Source of the DNA: Ovoidimarina sp050299695 | Lineage (GTDB): Bacteria > Pseudomonadota > Alphaproteobacteria > Rhodobacterales > Rhodobacteraceae | Length of the DNA: 64,000 nucleotides | Reading direction: 5' to 3' | Assembly (NCBI GenBank): GCA_050299695.1 | Contig: JBNKWI010000002.1 | Location: 62,001-126,000, forward strand | In this document: positions 16,803-25,267 of the stretch, in pieces | How positions within the stretch are numbered: position 1 is the first letter of the stretch | Layout of the letters: every line of letters begins with the position of its first letter | Translations under genes and position numbers: made by a program | Notes under the pieces: model-generated | What the model saw: the letters and a program-made list of their open reading frames with translations, nothing else | What the model was told of the DNA's origin: nothing | The model's database searches: none

Positions 16803-17492
16803 ATGACGGTTCACTTCGATTCTACCAAATCCACCGGAGATGTCGGCTTCCATCGAGCCGCGGCAGACTCCACGCAACTCCAGATCTCACCGTACAAGTC
16901 CACCGGAAAACGCATCTTCGACCTGCTGGCGGTCGTCGCCGCGTCGCCGATCATCGTCCCGGTCACCGCGCTCCTCACCCTGGCCATCTGGCTTTCCGGC
17001 AACCGCCCATTCTTTGTTCAGGAGCGGGTCGGGCACGGCGGCCGGACGTTCCGGATGCTCAAGTTCCGCACCATGGTCGACAATGCCGAGGCCGTGCTCG
17101 AGAGCTATCTCGAGGGCAACCCGGACGCCCGCGCCGAGTGGGACGCGCACCAGAAGCTGAAGAACGACCCCCGGATCACCGCCGCGGGCCGCTTCCTCCG
17201 CAAGACATCGCTCGACGAGCTGCCGCAGTTCTGGAACGTGCTCGTGGGCGACATGTCGATCGTCGGTCCGCGCCCGATGACCCCGAACCAGAAGCCGCTC
17301 TACCCCGGCGAGGCCTATTACCGCATGCGCCCGGGCATCACCGGCCTCTGGCAGATCTCCGACCGCAACGATTGCGAGTTCCGCGAGCGGGCGGCCTTCG
17401 ACACGCAGTACGAGACGCTGATCTCGTTCGGCGCCGACCTGAGCATCCTGCGCCGCACGGTCGGCGTCGTTCTCCGCGGCACCGGTTATTGA
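16803..17492 (+). CDS. Undecaprenyl-phosphate sugar-1-phosphate transferase (ExoY/WcaJ C-terminal type)
   Basis: This 229-residue bacterial sugar transferase has one membrane helix (RIFDLLAVVAASPIIVPVTALL, about 37-58) and the conserved cytosolic domain: KFRTMVDNAE, DPRITAAGRFLRKTSLDELPQFWNVLVGDMSIVGPRP and the late YRMRPGITGLWQISDRN. It should transfer hexose-1-phosphate (galactose or glucose) from a nucleotide sugar to undecaprenyl phosphate, the first step of repeat-unit assembly. The short form lacking the extra N-terminal helices matches ExoY. It opens the plus-strand polysaccharide operon, and its ATG 16803 follows GGTGGTGAGTA. Confidence 0.9.
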   Translation: MTVHFDSTKSTGDVGFHRAAADSTQLQISPYKSTGKRIFDLLAVVAASPIIVPVTALLTLAIWLSGNRPFFVQERVGHGGRTFRMLKFRTMVDNAEAVLESYLEGNPDARAEWDAHQKLKNDPRITAAGRFLRKTSLDELPQFWNVLVGDMSIVGPRPMTPNQKPLYPGEAYYRMRPGITGLWQISDRNDCEFRERAAFDTQYETLISFGADLSILRRTVGVVLRGTGY

Positions 17493-17568
17493 TCAGGCGC
17501 GAGGACCGGGCGACGTTTGCCGCCCGTCCGGCCTGAACCCGTTCCCATTCCCCGTGTTGGAGCCACCG

Positions 17569-20061
17569 ATGCCAACGCCCCGTTTCCGGACATCCCTCCT
17601 CGCCATCGTGCTTGCCGCGTCGCTCGGCCTCTCGGGCTGCGACTCGGCCGAGAAGCGCGCCGAGGAGCACTACCAGAACAGTCTCGCTCTTCTGGAAGAG
17701 GGCGATGTCGACCGCGCCATCGTCGAGCTGCGCAACGTCTTCAAGCTGAACGGCCTGCATCGCGAGGCGCGGCTAACCTATGCCCGGGTGATGCGCGAGA
17801 CCGGAAACTACCAGGAGGCCTACAGCCACTACCTCCTGCTCTCGGAACAGTTCCCCAAGGACCCGCTGCCGCGGAAATGGATGTTCCGCCTGGCCATGCT
17901 CGCCGGCGATCTCGGCGAGGCGGAAAAGCACGGCCGCAAGGCGCTCGAAATCGCGCCCGAGGATCCCGAGGTCCAGGCGATCGGCGCGATCCTCGACTAC
18001 CAGGCCGCGATCAAGGCCGACGCGGCCGACGACCGGCGCGCCGCCGCGGCCCGGCTGCAGTCCCTTGCCGACAAGATCGAGGATGTGCAGCTCACCCTGC
18101 CGACCCTGATCGACAACCATATCCGCGAGGGCGAAGCCCGGGAGGCGCTCGCCGAGATCGACAGGCTCCTCGCCACCGATGAGAAACTCGAGCGCTGGCA
18201 GCAGATCAAGCTGAACGTCCTCGCCAATCTCGGAGATGACGCGGTCACCAGGGCACAGTTCGAAAAGCTGGTCGCGCTGTTCCCCGACTCGCCCGAATAC
18301 CCGCAATCCTTTCTGCAATGGTTCGCGTCGAAGGGCGATTCCGACGGGGCGGCCGCCTTCTTGCGCGACTGGATCGCGGCGGCCGAGGACGACGATCAGC
18401 GCACCGAGCGCCAAGTGCAGCTCGTGGGCTTCGTCGCCCAGACCGGCGGCAGCGACGCGGCGCTCGCCGAGCTCGACCGCCTGATCGGCGAAGGCGCCGC
18501 GCCTGAAGTGTTCCGCGCCCTCCGCGCCGGTTTCCGCTTCGACCGGGGCGACCACGATCCGGCCATCGCCGAGATGGAGTCGATCCTTGCCGAGGTGGAT
18601 CCGGAGGCCAGCGGCAAGACGCGCGAGCGTCTCCTCGACATCGAGGTCAATCTGGTGCGGATGCTTCAGATCGTCGGCCGCGAGGACGAGGCCCGCACCC
18701 GGATCGACGCGGTGCTCGCTCGGGATGACGGCCATGTCGGCGCGCTCAAGATCCACGCCCGCTGGCTGATCGAGGCCGACAAGGCCGACGACGCCATTGT
18801 CGAGCTGCGCACCGCGCTGGGCCGCGCGCCCGAGGATCCCGAAATCATGTCGCTGATCGCCGAAGCGCATCTGCGCAACGGCAGCCGCGACCTTGCCGGC
18901 GAGATGATGTCGCTCGCCGATGAGACCTCGGGCCACGCGCCGCGCTATGCCACCGCCTATGCGCGCTTCCTGATCGCCGACAAGAACTACAAGCCGGCCG
19001 AAACCGTGCTGACCGAGGCGCTGCGGCGCGCGCCCAACGATCTCGATCTCCTCGGCCTCCTCGGCCGGGCCTATGTCGAGACGCCCGACTGGCGCCGCGC
19101 GGAAGCCACCGAGACGCGCCTGCGCCGGATCGGCACCGGCCCGGCCATCGCCGTCGCGGATGCGCTCAGGGTCGACCGGCTGCGCGGCCAGAACCGCGGT
19201 GACGAGGCGCTGCGCTTCCTGAGCGAACTTGCCGCCAAAAGCGACGCCGGCAGCGCCGCCGAGATCGCCGTGGCGCGGACCTATATCGAGAACGGGAAGT
19301 TCGACGACGCCGAGAGCTTCATCGACAAGCGACTCTCGGAGGATCCGGACCAGCCGGTGATGCGAATGCTGCAGGCCGCGCTTTTCGCCAATACCGGCCG
19401 GGCCGCGGAGTCGGAATCGATCCTGCGCGATCTCGTGGCAAAGGATCCCAAAAGCGAAATCGTCTGGCGCGCGCTCTACGAATCCAAGCTCCGCACAGGA
19501 GAGACCGAGGCCGCCCGCGGGATCCTCGACGAGGCGCTGGAGGTGCTGCCCGACTCCCCGGACCTCCTCTGGGCGCGGGCCGGCGAGCGCGAGCGTGACG
19601 GGGATGTCGACGGCGCCATCGAGATCTACCAGGGGCTCTACGACAAGCTCCCGAACTCGCCGATCATCGCCAACAACCTCGCGAGCCTCCTTTCGACCCA
19701 TCGCGACGATTCCGCCTCGCTCGAACGCGCCTTCACCATCGCCCGCCGCCTGCGCGGCAGCGACGTGCCGGCCTTCCAGGACACCTACGGCTGGATCGCC
19801 CATCTGCGCGGCGACGAGGACGAGGCGATCAGGCACCTCGAACCGGCAGCCAAGGCGTTCCCCGAGGAAGCCATCGTGCAATACCGGCTGGGCATGACCT
19901 ATGCCGCCGCCGGGCGCACCGATGCGGCGATCGAGCGGCTCCAGAGCGCGGTGGATCTGGCCGGCCCGGGCGCCGCCGAACCCGAATACGCCGCCGCCCG
20001 CGCCGAGATCGCGCGGCTTACCGCGCTGCTCGATGAGCAGGAATCCGGAACCGATCAGTAG
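17569..20061 (+). CDS. TPR-repeat lipoprotein of polysaccharide export (PrsT-like)
   Basis: The 830-residue protein begins with a lipoprotein signal ending LSGC (C24), so it should be membrane-anchored on the periplasmic side. The rest is an array of tetratricopeptide repeats, for example QNSLALLEEGDVDRAIVELR, then EDPEVQAIGAILDYQAA and VQYRLGMTYAAAGRTDAAIERL near the end. ATG 17569 is preferred to the TTG at 17554 because of TTGGAG at 17557-17562. Size, lipobox and position resemble PrsT of exosortase/XrtA loci, thought to scaffold export of the polymer or of sorted proteins. It has no catalytic motif. The gene lies between the sugar transferase and export genes. Confidence 0.8.
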   Translation: MPTPRFRTSLLAIVLAASLGLSGCDSAEKRAEEHYQNSLALLEEGDVDRAIVELRNVFKLNGLHREARLTYARVMRETGNYQEAYSHYLLLSEQFPKDPLPRKWMFRLAMLAGDLGEAEKHGRKALEIAPEDPEVQAIGAILDYQAAIKADAADDRRAAAARLQSLADKIEDVQLTLPTLIDNHIREGEAREALAEIDRLLATDEKLERWQQIKLNVLANLGDDAVTRAQFEKLVALFPDSPEYPQSFLQWFASKGDSDGAAAFLRDWIAAAEDDDQRTERQVQLVGFVAQTGGSDAALAELDRLIGEGAAPEVFRALRAGFRFDRGDHDPAIAEMESILAEVDPEASGKTRERLLDIEVNLVRMLQIVGREDEARTRIDAVLARDDGHVGALKIHARWLIEADKADDAIVELRTALGRAPEDPEIMSLIAEAHLRNGSRDLAGEMMSLADETSGHAPRYATAYARFLIADKNYKPAETVLTEALRRAPNDLDLLGLLGRAYVETPDWRRAEATETRLRRIGTGPAIAVADALRVDRLRGQNRGDEALRFLSELAAKSDAGSAAEIAVARTYIENGKFDDAESFIDKRLSEDPDQPVMRMLQAALFANTGRAAESESILRDLVAKDPKSEIVWRALYESKLRTGETEAARGILDEALEVLPDSPDLLWARAGERERDGDVDGAIEIYQGLYDKLPNSPIIANNLASLLSTHRDDSASLERAFTIARRLRGSDVPAFQDTYGWIAHLRGDEDEAIRHLEPAAKAFPEEAIVQYRLGMTYAAAGRTDAAIERLQSAVDLAGPGAAEPEYAAARAEIARLTALLDEQESGTDQ

Positions 20062-20201
20062 CTCGCCTTGCGATTGTTCCGCGAATGGATCAGAATGTGG
20101 CCAGGTGGGGGCCGTTTCTGGAAAAAGCGGCGAAATTGCTTCAATTTCGGGGCATCTGCGGCCATAGTGCTGTTAACACTTGGGGATTGACGAGGGTAAT
20201 C

Positions 20202-20789
20202 ATGGTGATGCGTTTCTTTGCGATCTGCATTGCGCTGCTGGCTGCGACGACGAGCTGGGCGCAATCGGGCTATACGATCCAGCCGGGCGACCAGCTTTCG
20301 ATCGAGGTTCTGGAGGATCCCTCCCTGAACCGTCAGGTTCTCGTGCTGCCCGATGGCAGCTTCTCGTTTCCGCTGGTCGGCCGCGTGAACGCGAGCGGCA
20401 ACTCGCCGCAGGCGGTCCAGAGCCTTCTGGCCTCCGGCCTCGCACCGAACTTCGCGACGACCCCGTCGGTCTTCGTGTCGATCGCCGGCGTGTCGCCCAA
20501 GGCATTCGCCTCTTCGGGCCCGGCCCAGATCGACGTCTACATGATGGGTGAGGTCAACACGCCCGGCAAGATCTCGGTCGACCGTGGCACGACGCTGCTG
20601 CAGTTCCTCGCGGAATCGGGCGGCTTCTCGCGCTTTGCGGCGACCAACCGGATCCAGTTGCGCCGCGGCGGCAAGACCTACGTGTTCAACTACCGCGCGG
20701 TGGAAAAGGGCGCGACGCTGTCGAAAGAGGTCAAGCTCGTCGACGGTGACGTGATCGTGGTGCCGCAGCGCAAGCTTTTCGAGTTCTAA
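20202..20789 (+). CDS. Periplasmic polysaccharide biosynthesis/export protein (Wza-like, SLBB)
   Basis: This 195-residue secreted protein has a signal peptide of about 20 residues ending SWA. A Poly_export domain follows (YTIQPGDQLSIEVLEDPSLNRQ, then PDGSFSFPLVGRV) and then an SLBB-like domain (VYMMGEVNTPGKISV to VVPQRKLFEF). It lacks the lipobox cysteine and C-terminal helix of full Wza, as do the export proteins of XrtA loci. It should form part of the envelope-spanning channel together with the downstream barrel. ATG 20202 has GAGGG five bases upstream. Confidence 0.88.
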   Translation: MVMRFFAICIALLAATTSWAQSGYTIQPGDQLSIEVLEDPSLNRQVLVLPDGSFSFPLVGRVNASGNSPQAVQSLLASGLAPNFATTPSVFVSIAGVSPKAFASSGPAQIDVYMMGEVNTPGKISVDRGTTLLQFLAESGGFSRFAATNRIQLRRGGKTYVFNYRAVEKGATLSKEVKLVDGDVIVVPQRKLFEF

Positions 20790-20820
20790 TCCAAACCAGA
20801 ATCAAAAGAAGAATGGGCAG

Positions 20821-22218
20821 ATGACGGGCGGGGGCAAGAAACATGCGGCGATCCTGATCGGCGCCGCGACACTCGGAATGACATTCAACGACGACAAGGC
20901 AGGCGCCCAGGAGGCGCCTGCTTCGCCGCTTACCATCGAGGCCACCGTCGAGGCGGGCGTCGAGGTGAACGACAACGGCCGGCTTGCGGTCACTTCGCCG
21001 GGCACGGACACGACCTATTACACCACGCTGGGCATCGTGGTCGGCTCCGAGACGGCGACGCAGACCCTCAACCTCTCCTTCGGCGCGGATCTTCAATACG
21101 AAGACCTCGCCGGCAGCGCGACCGAGGAAAACGGCGTCGAAAAGCCCTATGTGCGGCTCAACTACCGCGCGAACGGCGCCGACAGCCGGCTCGGCTTCAA
21201 CGCCGCCTACCGCAAGGACGACATCCTCAACAGCGTCTTCCTCGACACCGATGCCGACGAGATCGAGGACACGATCCTCAGCTCCCAGGGCCAGATCGCG
21301 CGGACCGATTACGGCGTGACCTATTCCTTCGGCGTCGAGGCTCCCTTCGGCATGGACCTCTCGGCCAGCCGCAAGGACCGCGACTATTCCGACGTCGTCG
21401 ATCCGCGCCTCTTCGACCGCACCACGGACGAAATCGGCGCCGTGGCCCGGTTCCGGATCAACCCGGCCGCGACCGCCCGGCTGATTGCCCGGTCGTCGAT
21501 GTATTCGGCCGATGACGCCGTCTCGACCGAACGCGACACGACCGACCTCGGCGTCGGCCTGAACTACGCGATCACGCCCGATCTGACCCTCGATGCCCAG
21601 GTCACCCAGACCCAGATCGAGGAAACCACCACCGGCGGCACCACCGAAAGCGACGGTGTCAGCGCGCGTGTGGGCGTGGTCCGCGATCTGGCGAACGGCA
21701 ATTTCGGGTTGTCGGTCGCGCGCACGCAATACACCGACACCGCCCGAACCGACGTTCTGGCCACCCGCGCCCTCGAACTCGCCCAGGGCCGGTTCTCCTT
21801 CGGCATCGGCGTGAGCTCCAGCGATACAGGCGACACGGTGATGATCGGTTCGATCGACTACGAGAACGAGGTCGCCACCGGCGTCATCACCGCCAGCCTG
21901 CGCCGCAGCGCCACGGTGAACGACAACAACGAGGAAGTCGAACGCACGATCCTCGGCCTCGGCTACAATCACGAGATCAACGAGGTGTCGGGCCTGTCCA
22001 TCGGACTCGAAGTCGCCGACGCCAAGGATATCGGCGCCGGCACCACCACCGACTCGACCCGGGCCGATTTCAGCGTAACCTACAGCCGTGCGCTGACCGA
22101 GGACTGGAACTGGAACCTGGGCTATGTCGGCCGCTACAAGGACAGCAGCAGCTCGTCCTCGGCCAGCTCGAACGCCATCGTGACCTCGATCGGCCGCAGC
22201 TTCTCGCTCCGGCCCTGA
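20821..22218 (+). CDS. Outer-membrane beta-barrel protein of the exopolysaccharide locus
   Basis: The 465-residue protein has an N-terminal signal-like segment (AILIGAATLGMTF, cleavage near AGA-QEA). A long run of amphipathic beta strands of alternating character follows, such as LNLSFGADLQYEDL, VRLNYRANGADSRLGFNAAYR and ARLIARSSMYSADD, ending in the short strand IGRSFSLRP. The size and position fit the 'XrtA/PEP-CTERM system-associated outer membrane protein' group, a proposed outer-membrane exit for the polymer. No ligand or enzymatic motif is present. It is last in the plus-strand operon, 31 bases after the export gene. Confidence 0.75.
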   Translation: MTGGGKKHAAILIGAATLGMTFNDDKAGAQEAPASPLTIEATVEAGVEVNDNGRLAVTSPGTDTTYYTTLGIVVGSETATQTLNLSFGADLQYEDLAGSATEENGVEKPYVRLNYRANGADSRLGFNAAYRKDDILNSVFLDTDADEIEDTILSSQGQIARTDYGVTYSFGVEAPFGMDLSASRKDRDYSDVVDPRLFDRTTDEIGAVARFRINPAATARLIARSSMYSADDAVSTERDTTDLGVGLNYAITPDLTLDAQVTQTQIEETTTGGTTESDGVSARVGVVRDLANGNFGLSVARTQYTDTARTDVLATRALELAQGRFSFGIGVSSSDTGDTVMIGSIDYENEVATGVITASLRRSATVNDNNEEVERTILGLGYNHEINEVSGLSIGLEVADAKDIGAGTTTDSTRADFSVTYSRALTEDWNWNLGYVGRYKDSSSSSSASSNAIVTSIGRSFSLRP

Positions 22219-22255
22219 CCCGGCGGTCGGGGGCGGCAGCGGGCCGGACACGCTT

Positions 22256-22864
22256 ATGAGCCAGTCTCGGATCGCCCCCGCCATCTGGGTGCCCCTGATC
22301 CTGTGCAGCGCGATCGAACTCGTGCTGACGGCGAGCGACCTCACCGGCGGGTCGCTCCGCTCCGAGGCCATTGCGCTGGGCGGCTTCTGGCCCGGGCTCC
22401 TCGGCGGCGCGCAGGCGATCTATCCCGGCCAGAGTGCCGCGATGTTCTTCACCTACAGCCTGCTCCATGGCGGCCTGTCGCATCTCGCGCTCAACATGAT
22501 CACCCTGGTGACCATCGGCACCGTCGTCGTCGCCCGGGCCGGACAGGGTGCTTTCGCCGAGATCTACCTCGCCGCCACCATCGCGGGCGGCATCGGCTAT
22601 GCGCTGATCGGCCCCGGCAACGTGCCGATGGTCGGCGCGTCGGGCGCGCTCTTCGGCCTGGCCGGCGCGCTGATCGGCTGGGAAATCGCCGATGCCCGAC
22701 GCCGTGGCGGCAGCCTCGCCCCGGCGCTGCGCCTGATCCTGCTCTTCGTCGTCCTGAACGTCGTGCTCTGGTGGCTCGCCGGCGGGCGGCTGGCCTGGCA
22801 GACCCATCTGGGCGGCGGCCTCGCCGGTCTCGGCCTCGCCCTGACCCGCGCCTATCGCGCTTAA
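22256..22864 (+). CDS. Rhomboid-family intramembrane serine protease
   Basis: This 202-residue membrane protein has six hydrophobic helices and the rhomboid signatures: HGGLSHLALNM in TM2, the catalytic GASG (S129) in TM4 and QTHLGG with the catalytic histidine H184 in TM6. It should cleave single-span membrane proteins within the bilayer. The substrate is unknown. The stop codon TTAA overlaps a CtrA-like site in front of motB. The gene is 37 bases after the exopolysaccharide barrel gene, so it could be the tail of that operon. Confidence 0.88.
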   Translation: MSQSRIAPAIWVPLILCSAIELVLTASDLTGGSLRSEAIALGGFWPGLLGGAQAIYPGQSAAMFFTYSLLHGGLSHLALNMITLVTIGTVVVARAGQGAFAEIYLAATIAGGIGYALIGPGNVPMVGASGALFGLAGALIGWEIADARRRGGSLAPALRLILLFVVLNVVLWWLAGGRLAWQTHLGGGLAGLGLALTRAYRA

Positions 22865-22876
22865 GCCTTCGTTCAC
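22861..22876. promoter_or_regulatory. CtrA-like box upstream of motB
   Basis: The sequence is TTAA-GCCTTCG-TTCAC, one mismatch from the CtrA consensus TTAA-N7-TTAAC. It starts in the stop codon of the rhomboid gene and lies 46 bases upstream of the motB start. Confidence 0.5.
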
Positions 22877-22921
22877 CGCACGGCTCTAGGGTCGCGCCCC
22901 GGGTGACGGAGAGGGCATGCC

Positions 22922-23788
22922 ATGGCCGGACCGGGCGAAAACGCGCCGATCATCATCAAGCGCAAGAAGGTCGTCGGCGGGCACGGCCACCATGGCGGCG
23001 CCTGGAAGGTGGCCTATGCCGACTTCGTGACCGCGATGATGGCCTTCTTCCTCTTGATGTGGCTCCTCGGCGCCACGACCGAGAAACAGCGCAAGAGCAT
23101 CGCCGACTATTTCAACCCGACGATTCCGATCGTGAAGTCCTCGGGCGGCGGCTCGGGGGCGTTCAATGGCGAAAGCATGTTCTCCGAACAGGCGATGACC
23201 CGGAACAGCACCGGCCAGTCGGTCAACGAGCCCTCGAAGGACATCGTGGCGATGGGAGCCTCCGACAATGACGAGACCGACGGGGACGCCGAAACGCTGC
23301 ATGCCACCGGACGCGCGAAGAAGGAGGAGGATCTCAAGGAGGTCCAGAACGCGCTTCTAGGGATCGGCGGCGAGAGCATGCAGAACGAGCTTCTGCGCCG
23401 TCACATCGTCACCCGCCTGAGCGACGAGGGGCTGGTGATCGAGCTCTTCGACACCGAGGATGCCACGCTCTTCGACACCGAGGACCGGCCCACGCGCATC
23501 CTGCTCGACATCCTTCGCGACATCGCGCCGATGCTGAACCTGGTCGACAATGGCATCGCGACCCAGGCTCATTCCCGCTCGGTGCCGGTGGTGGTGCGCG
23601 AGAACCGCACCTGGGACCAGACCTCGGAGCGCGCCCAGCGGCTCCGCGCCTCGCTGGAGGCGGCCGGCGTGCCGCCGAAGCGGATCGAACGCGTGACGGG
23701 ATTTGCCGACCGGATGCCGGCGACCAAGAATCCGATGGACCCGCGCAACGACCGGATCGAGATCGTGCTCCTGCGCCGCCAGAGCTGA
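22922..23788 (+). CDS. motB: Flagellar motor stator protein MotB
   Basis: The 288-residue protein has a single N-terminal helix, AYADFVTAMMAFFLLMWLL, with the proton-carrying aspartate D34, preceded by a basic cytoplasmic tip with HGHHGG. After a variable linker a C-terminal OmpA-like peptidoglycan-binding domain is recognisable by SERAQRLRASLEAAGVPPKRIERVTGFADRMP and NDRIEI, although the usual GHTD motif is replaced by QAHSRS. With MotA (not in this window) it forms the stator that drives rotation. It heads the flagellar block with the motB-flgE-flgK-flgL-flgI order known from Rhodobacterales. Confidence 0.9.
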   Translation: MAGPGENAPIIIKRKKVVGGHGHHGGAWKVAYADFVTAMMAFFLLMWLLGATTEKQRKSIADYFNPTIPIVKSSGGGSGAFNGESMFSEQAMTRNSTGQSVNEPSKDIVAMGASDNDETDGDAETLHATGRAKKEEDLKEVQNALLGIGGESMQNELLRRHIVTRLSDEGLVIELFDTEDATLFDTEDRPTRILLDILRDIAPMLNLVDNGIATQAHSRSVPVVVRENRTWDQTSERAQRLRASLEAAGVPPKRIERVTGFADRMPATKNPMDPRNDRIEIVLLRRQS

Positions 23789-23810
23789 AATTTGCCGTGA
23801 ATTTTATTTG

Positions 23811-23826
23811 TTAGAACGGTCTTAAC
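23811..23826. promoter_or_regulatory. CtrA-like box upstream of flgE
   Basis: The sequence is TTAG-AACGGTC-TTAAC, one mismatch from TTAA-N7-TTAAC. It lies 57 bases before the flgE start in an AT-rich gap. CtrA drives flagellar genes in many Rhodobacterales. Confidence 0.6.
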
Positions 23827-23882
23827 GACGCGCACCTTAGCTCTGAAAGCGGACGGGGCTTTGCAGCAGAAGGTGCACCTCT

Positions 23883-25244
23883 ATGACAATTTCTTCCTCG
23901 CTGAATGCGGGTGTCGCTGGTCTTGCGTCGAATGCGAGCCGATTGGCGACGATCTCCGACAACATCGCGAACTCCGCGACCTATGGGTACAAGCGGGTCG
24001 AGACGGACTTTCACTCGCTGGTCATCAACAGCGGCACCGGCTCCTATTCCGCGGGCGGTGTCCGGATCACCACCAGCCGGCTGATCGACCAGTCCGGCGC
24101 GCTCGCCGCCACCAGCAACCCCACGGACATCGCCGTGCGGGGCCGCGGCTTCGTGCCGGTCACCACCGAGACCGCGCTGATCTCGCAGACCTCCGACTGG
24201 CCGATGAACCTCGCCACCACCGGCTCGTTCCGCACCGATGCGAACGGCTATCTCGTGAACCCCGGCGGCCTCGTCCTGATGGGCTGGGAGGCCAATTCCG
24301 ACGGTTCCATTCCCACCTATCCGCGCGATACCGCCGACGGGCTCACCCCCGTGCAGATCCAGGCGAACCAGTTCGCCGCAGAACCCACCACGGCGATCAC
24401 CCTGGGCGTCAACCTTCCCGCCACCGAAACCGAATTCGACGCCGCCGGCGACTCGCTCTCGCTCTCGGTCGAATATTTCGACAACCTCGGCACTTCTCAG
24501 AGCCTCGACGTCACCTACACGCCGATCCTGCCGGTCTCCGGCGCCTCGAACGAATGGGTCATGGAACTCCGCGACTCCGCCCAGGGCGGCGCGCTGATCG
24601 GCGCCTATGACATCGTCTTCGACGACACCACCGGCAGCGGCGGCACGATCTCCACCGTCTCGCTTGCCGAACTCGATGCCAGCGGCGACCCGATCCTGAT
24701 CTCCGGCAATGCCGGCGCCGGCACCTTTGTCGGCGGCGCCTACAACGCGACCACGGGAACCTTCACCGTCACCGCCGACCGCGGCGATATCGACATCAAT
24801 ATCGGCGCCCCGGGTTCCGGCACGGTGATGACCCAGCTCTCCGACAGTTTCGCGCCGACCTCGATCACCAAGGACGGGTTCCCGGTGGGCAACATGACCT
24901 CGGTCGAGATCGACGGGAACGGCTTCCTCAGCGCCGTGTTCGATACCGGCATCACCCGCGTGCTCTACCAGATCCCGCTCGTCGACGTGCCCAATCCCAA
25001 CGGGCTCGAGGCGCTCGACAACCAGACCTACGCGCTCTCGAACGAATCCGGCTCGTTCTTCCTCTGGGATGCGGGCGACGGCCCCACCGGCGACATCATC
25101 GGCTTCGCGCTCGAGGAATCCGCGACCGACGTGGCCGGCGAGCTGACCCAGTTGATCCAGACCCAGCGCGCCTATTCCTCCAACGCCAAAGTCATCCAGA
25201 CCGTCGACGAGATGTTGCAGGAGACGACCAACATCAAACGATGA
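23883..25244 (+). CDS. flgE: Flagellar hook protein
   Basis: This 453-residue hook subunit has the rod/hook N-terminal motif SLNAGVAGLASNASRLATISDNIANSATYGYKR and the C-terminal heptad-rich segment ELTQLIQTQRAYSSNAKVIQTVDEMLQ that together form the D0 coiled coil. The middle carries the hook domains D1 and D2. The C-terminal DNQTYALSNESGSFFLWDAGDG region is like FlgE of Rhodobacter relatives. It is exported through the flagellar type III path and polymerises into the hook. A CtrA-like site stands in front of the gene, which probably begins an operon with flgK, flgL and flgI. Confidence 0.92.
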   Translation: MTISSSLNAGVAGLASNASRLATISDNIANSATYGYKRVETDFHSLVINSGTGSYSAGGVRITTSRLIDQSGALAATSNPTDIAVRGRGFVPVTTETALISQTSDWPMNLATTGSFRTDANGYLVNPGGLVLMGWEANSDGSIPTYPRDTADGLTPVQIQANQFAAEPTTAITLGVNLPATETEFDAAGDSLSLSVEYFDNLGTSQSLDVTYTPILPVSGASNEWVMELRDSAQGGALIGAYDIVFDDTTGSGGTISTVSLAELDASGDPILISGNAGAGTFVGGAYNATTGTFTVTADRGDIDINIGAPGSGTVMTQLSDSFAPTSITKDGFPVGNMTSVEIDGNGFLSAVFDTGITRVLYQIPLVDVPNPNGLEALDNQTYALSNESGSFFLWDAGDGPTGDIIGFALEESATDVAGELTQLIQTQRAYSSNAKVIQTVDEMLQETTNIKR

Positions 25245-25267
25245 TCCTCTCCCGAAAGACCTGAGCC

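Noticed and set aside
16366..16803. 145-codon plus-strand open frame before the sugar transferase
   Set aside because: No ribosome site at a plausible start, mixed composition and no recognisable similarity; it overlaps the probable promoter region.
20170..20200. CtrA site before the polysaccharide export gene
   Set aside because: A single GTTAAC half is present; the partner TTAA at seven bases is missing.
20062..20201. Small gene between the TPR protein and export gene
   Set aside because: The in-frame extension of the export gene has no start with ribosome site before ATG 20202 and breaks the signal peptide.
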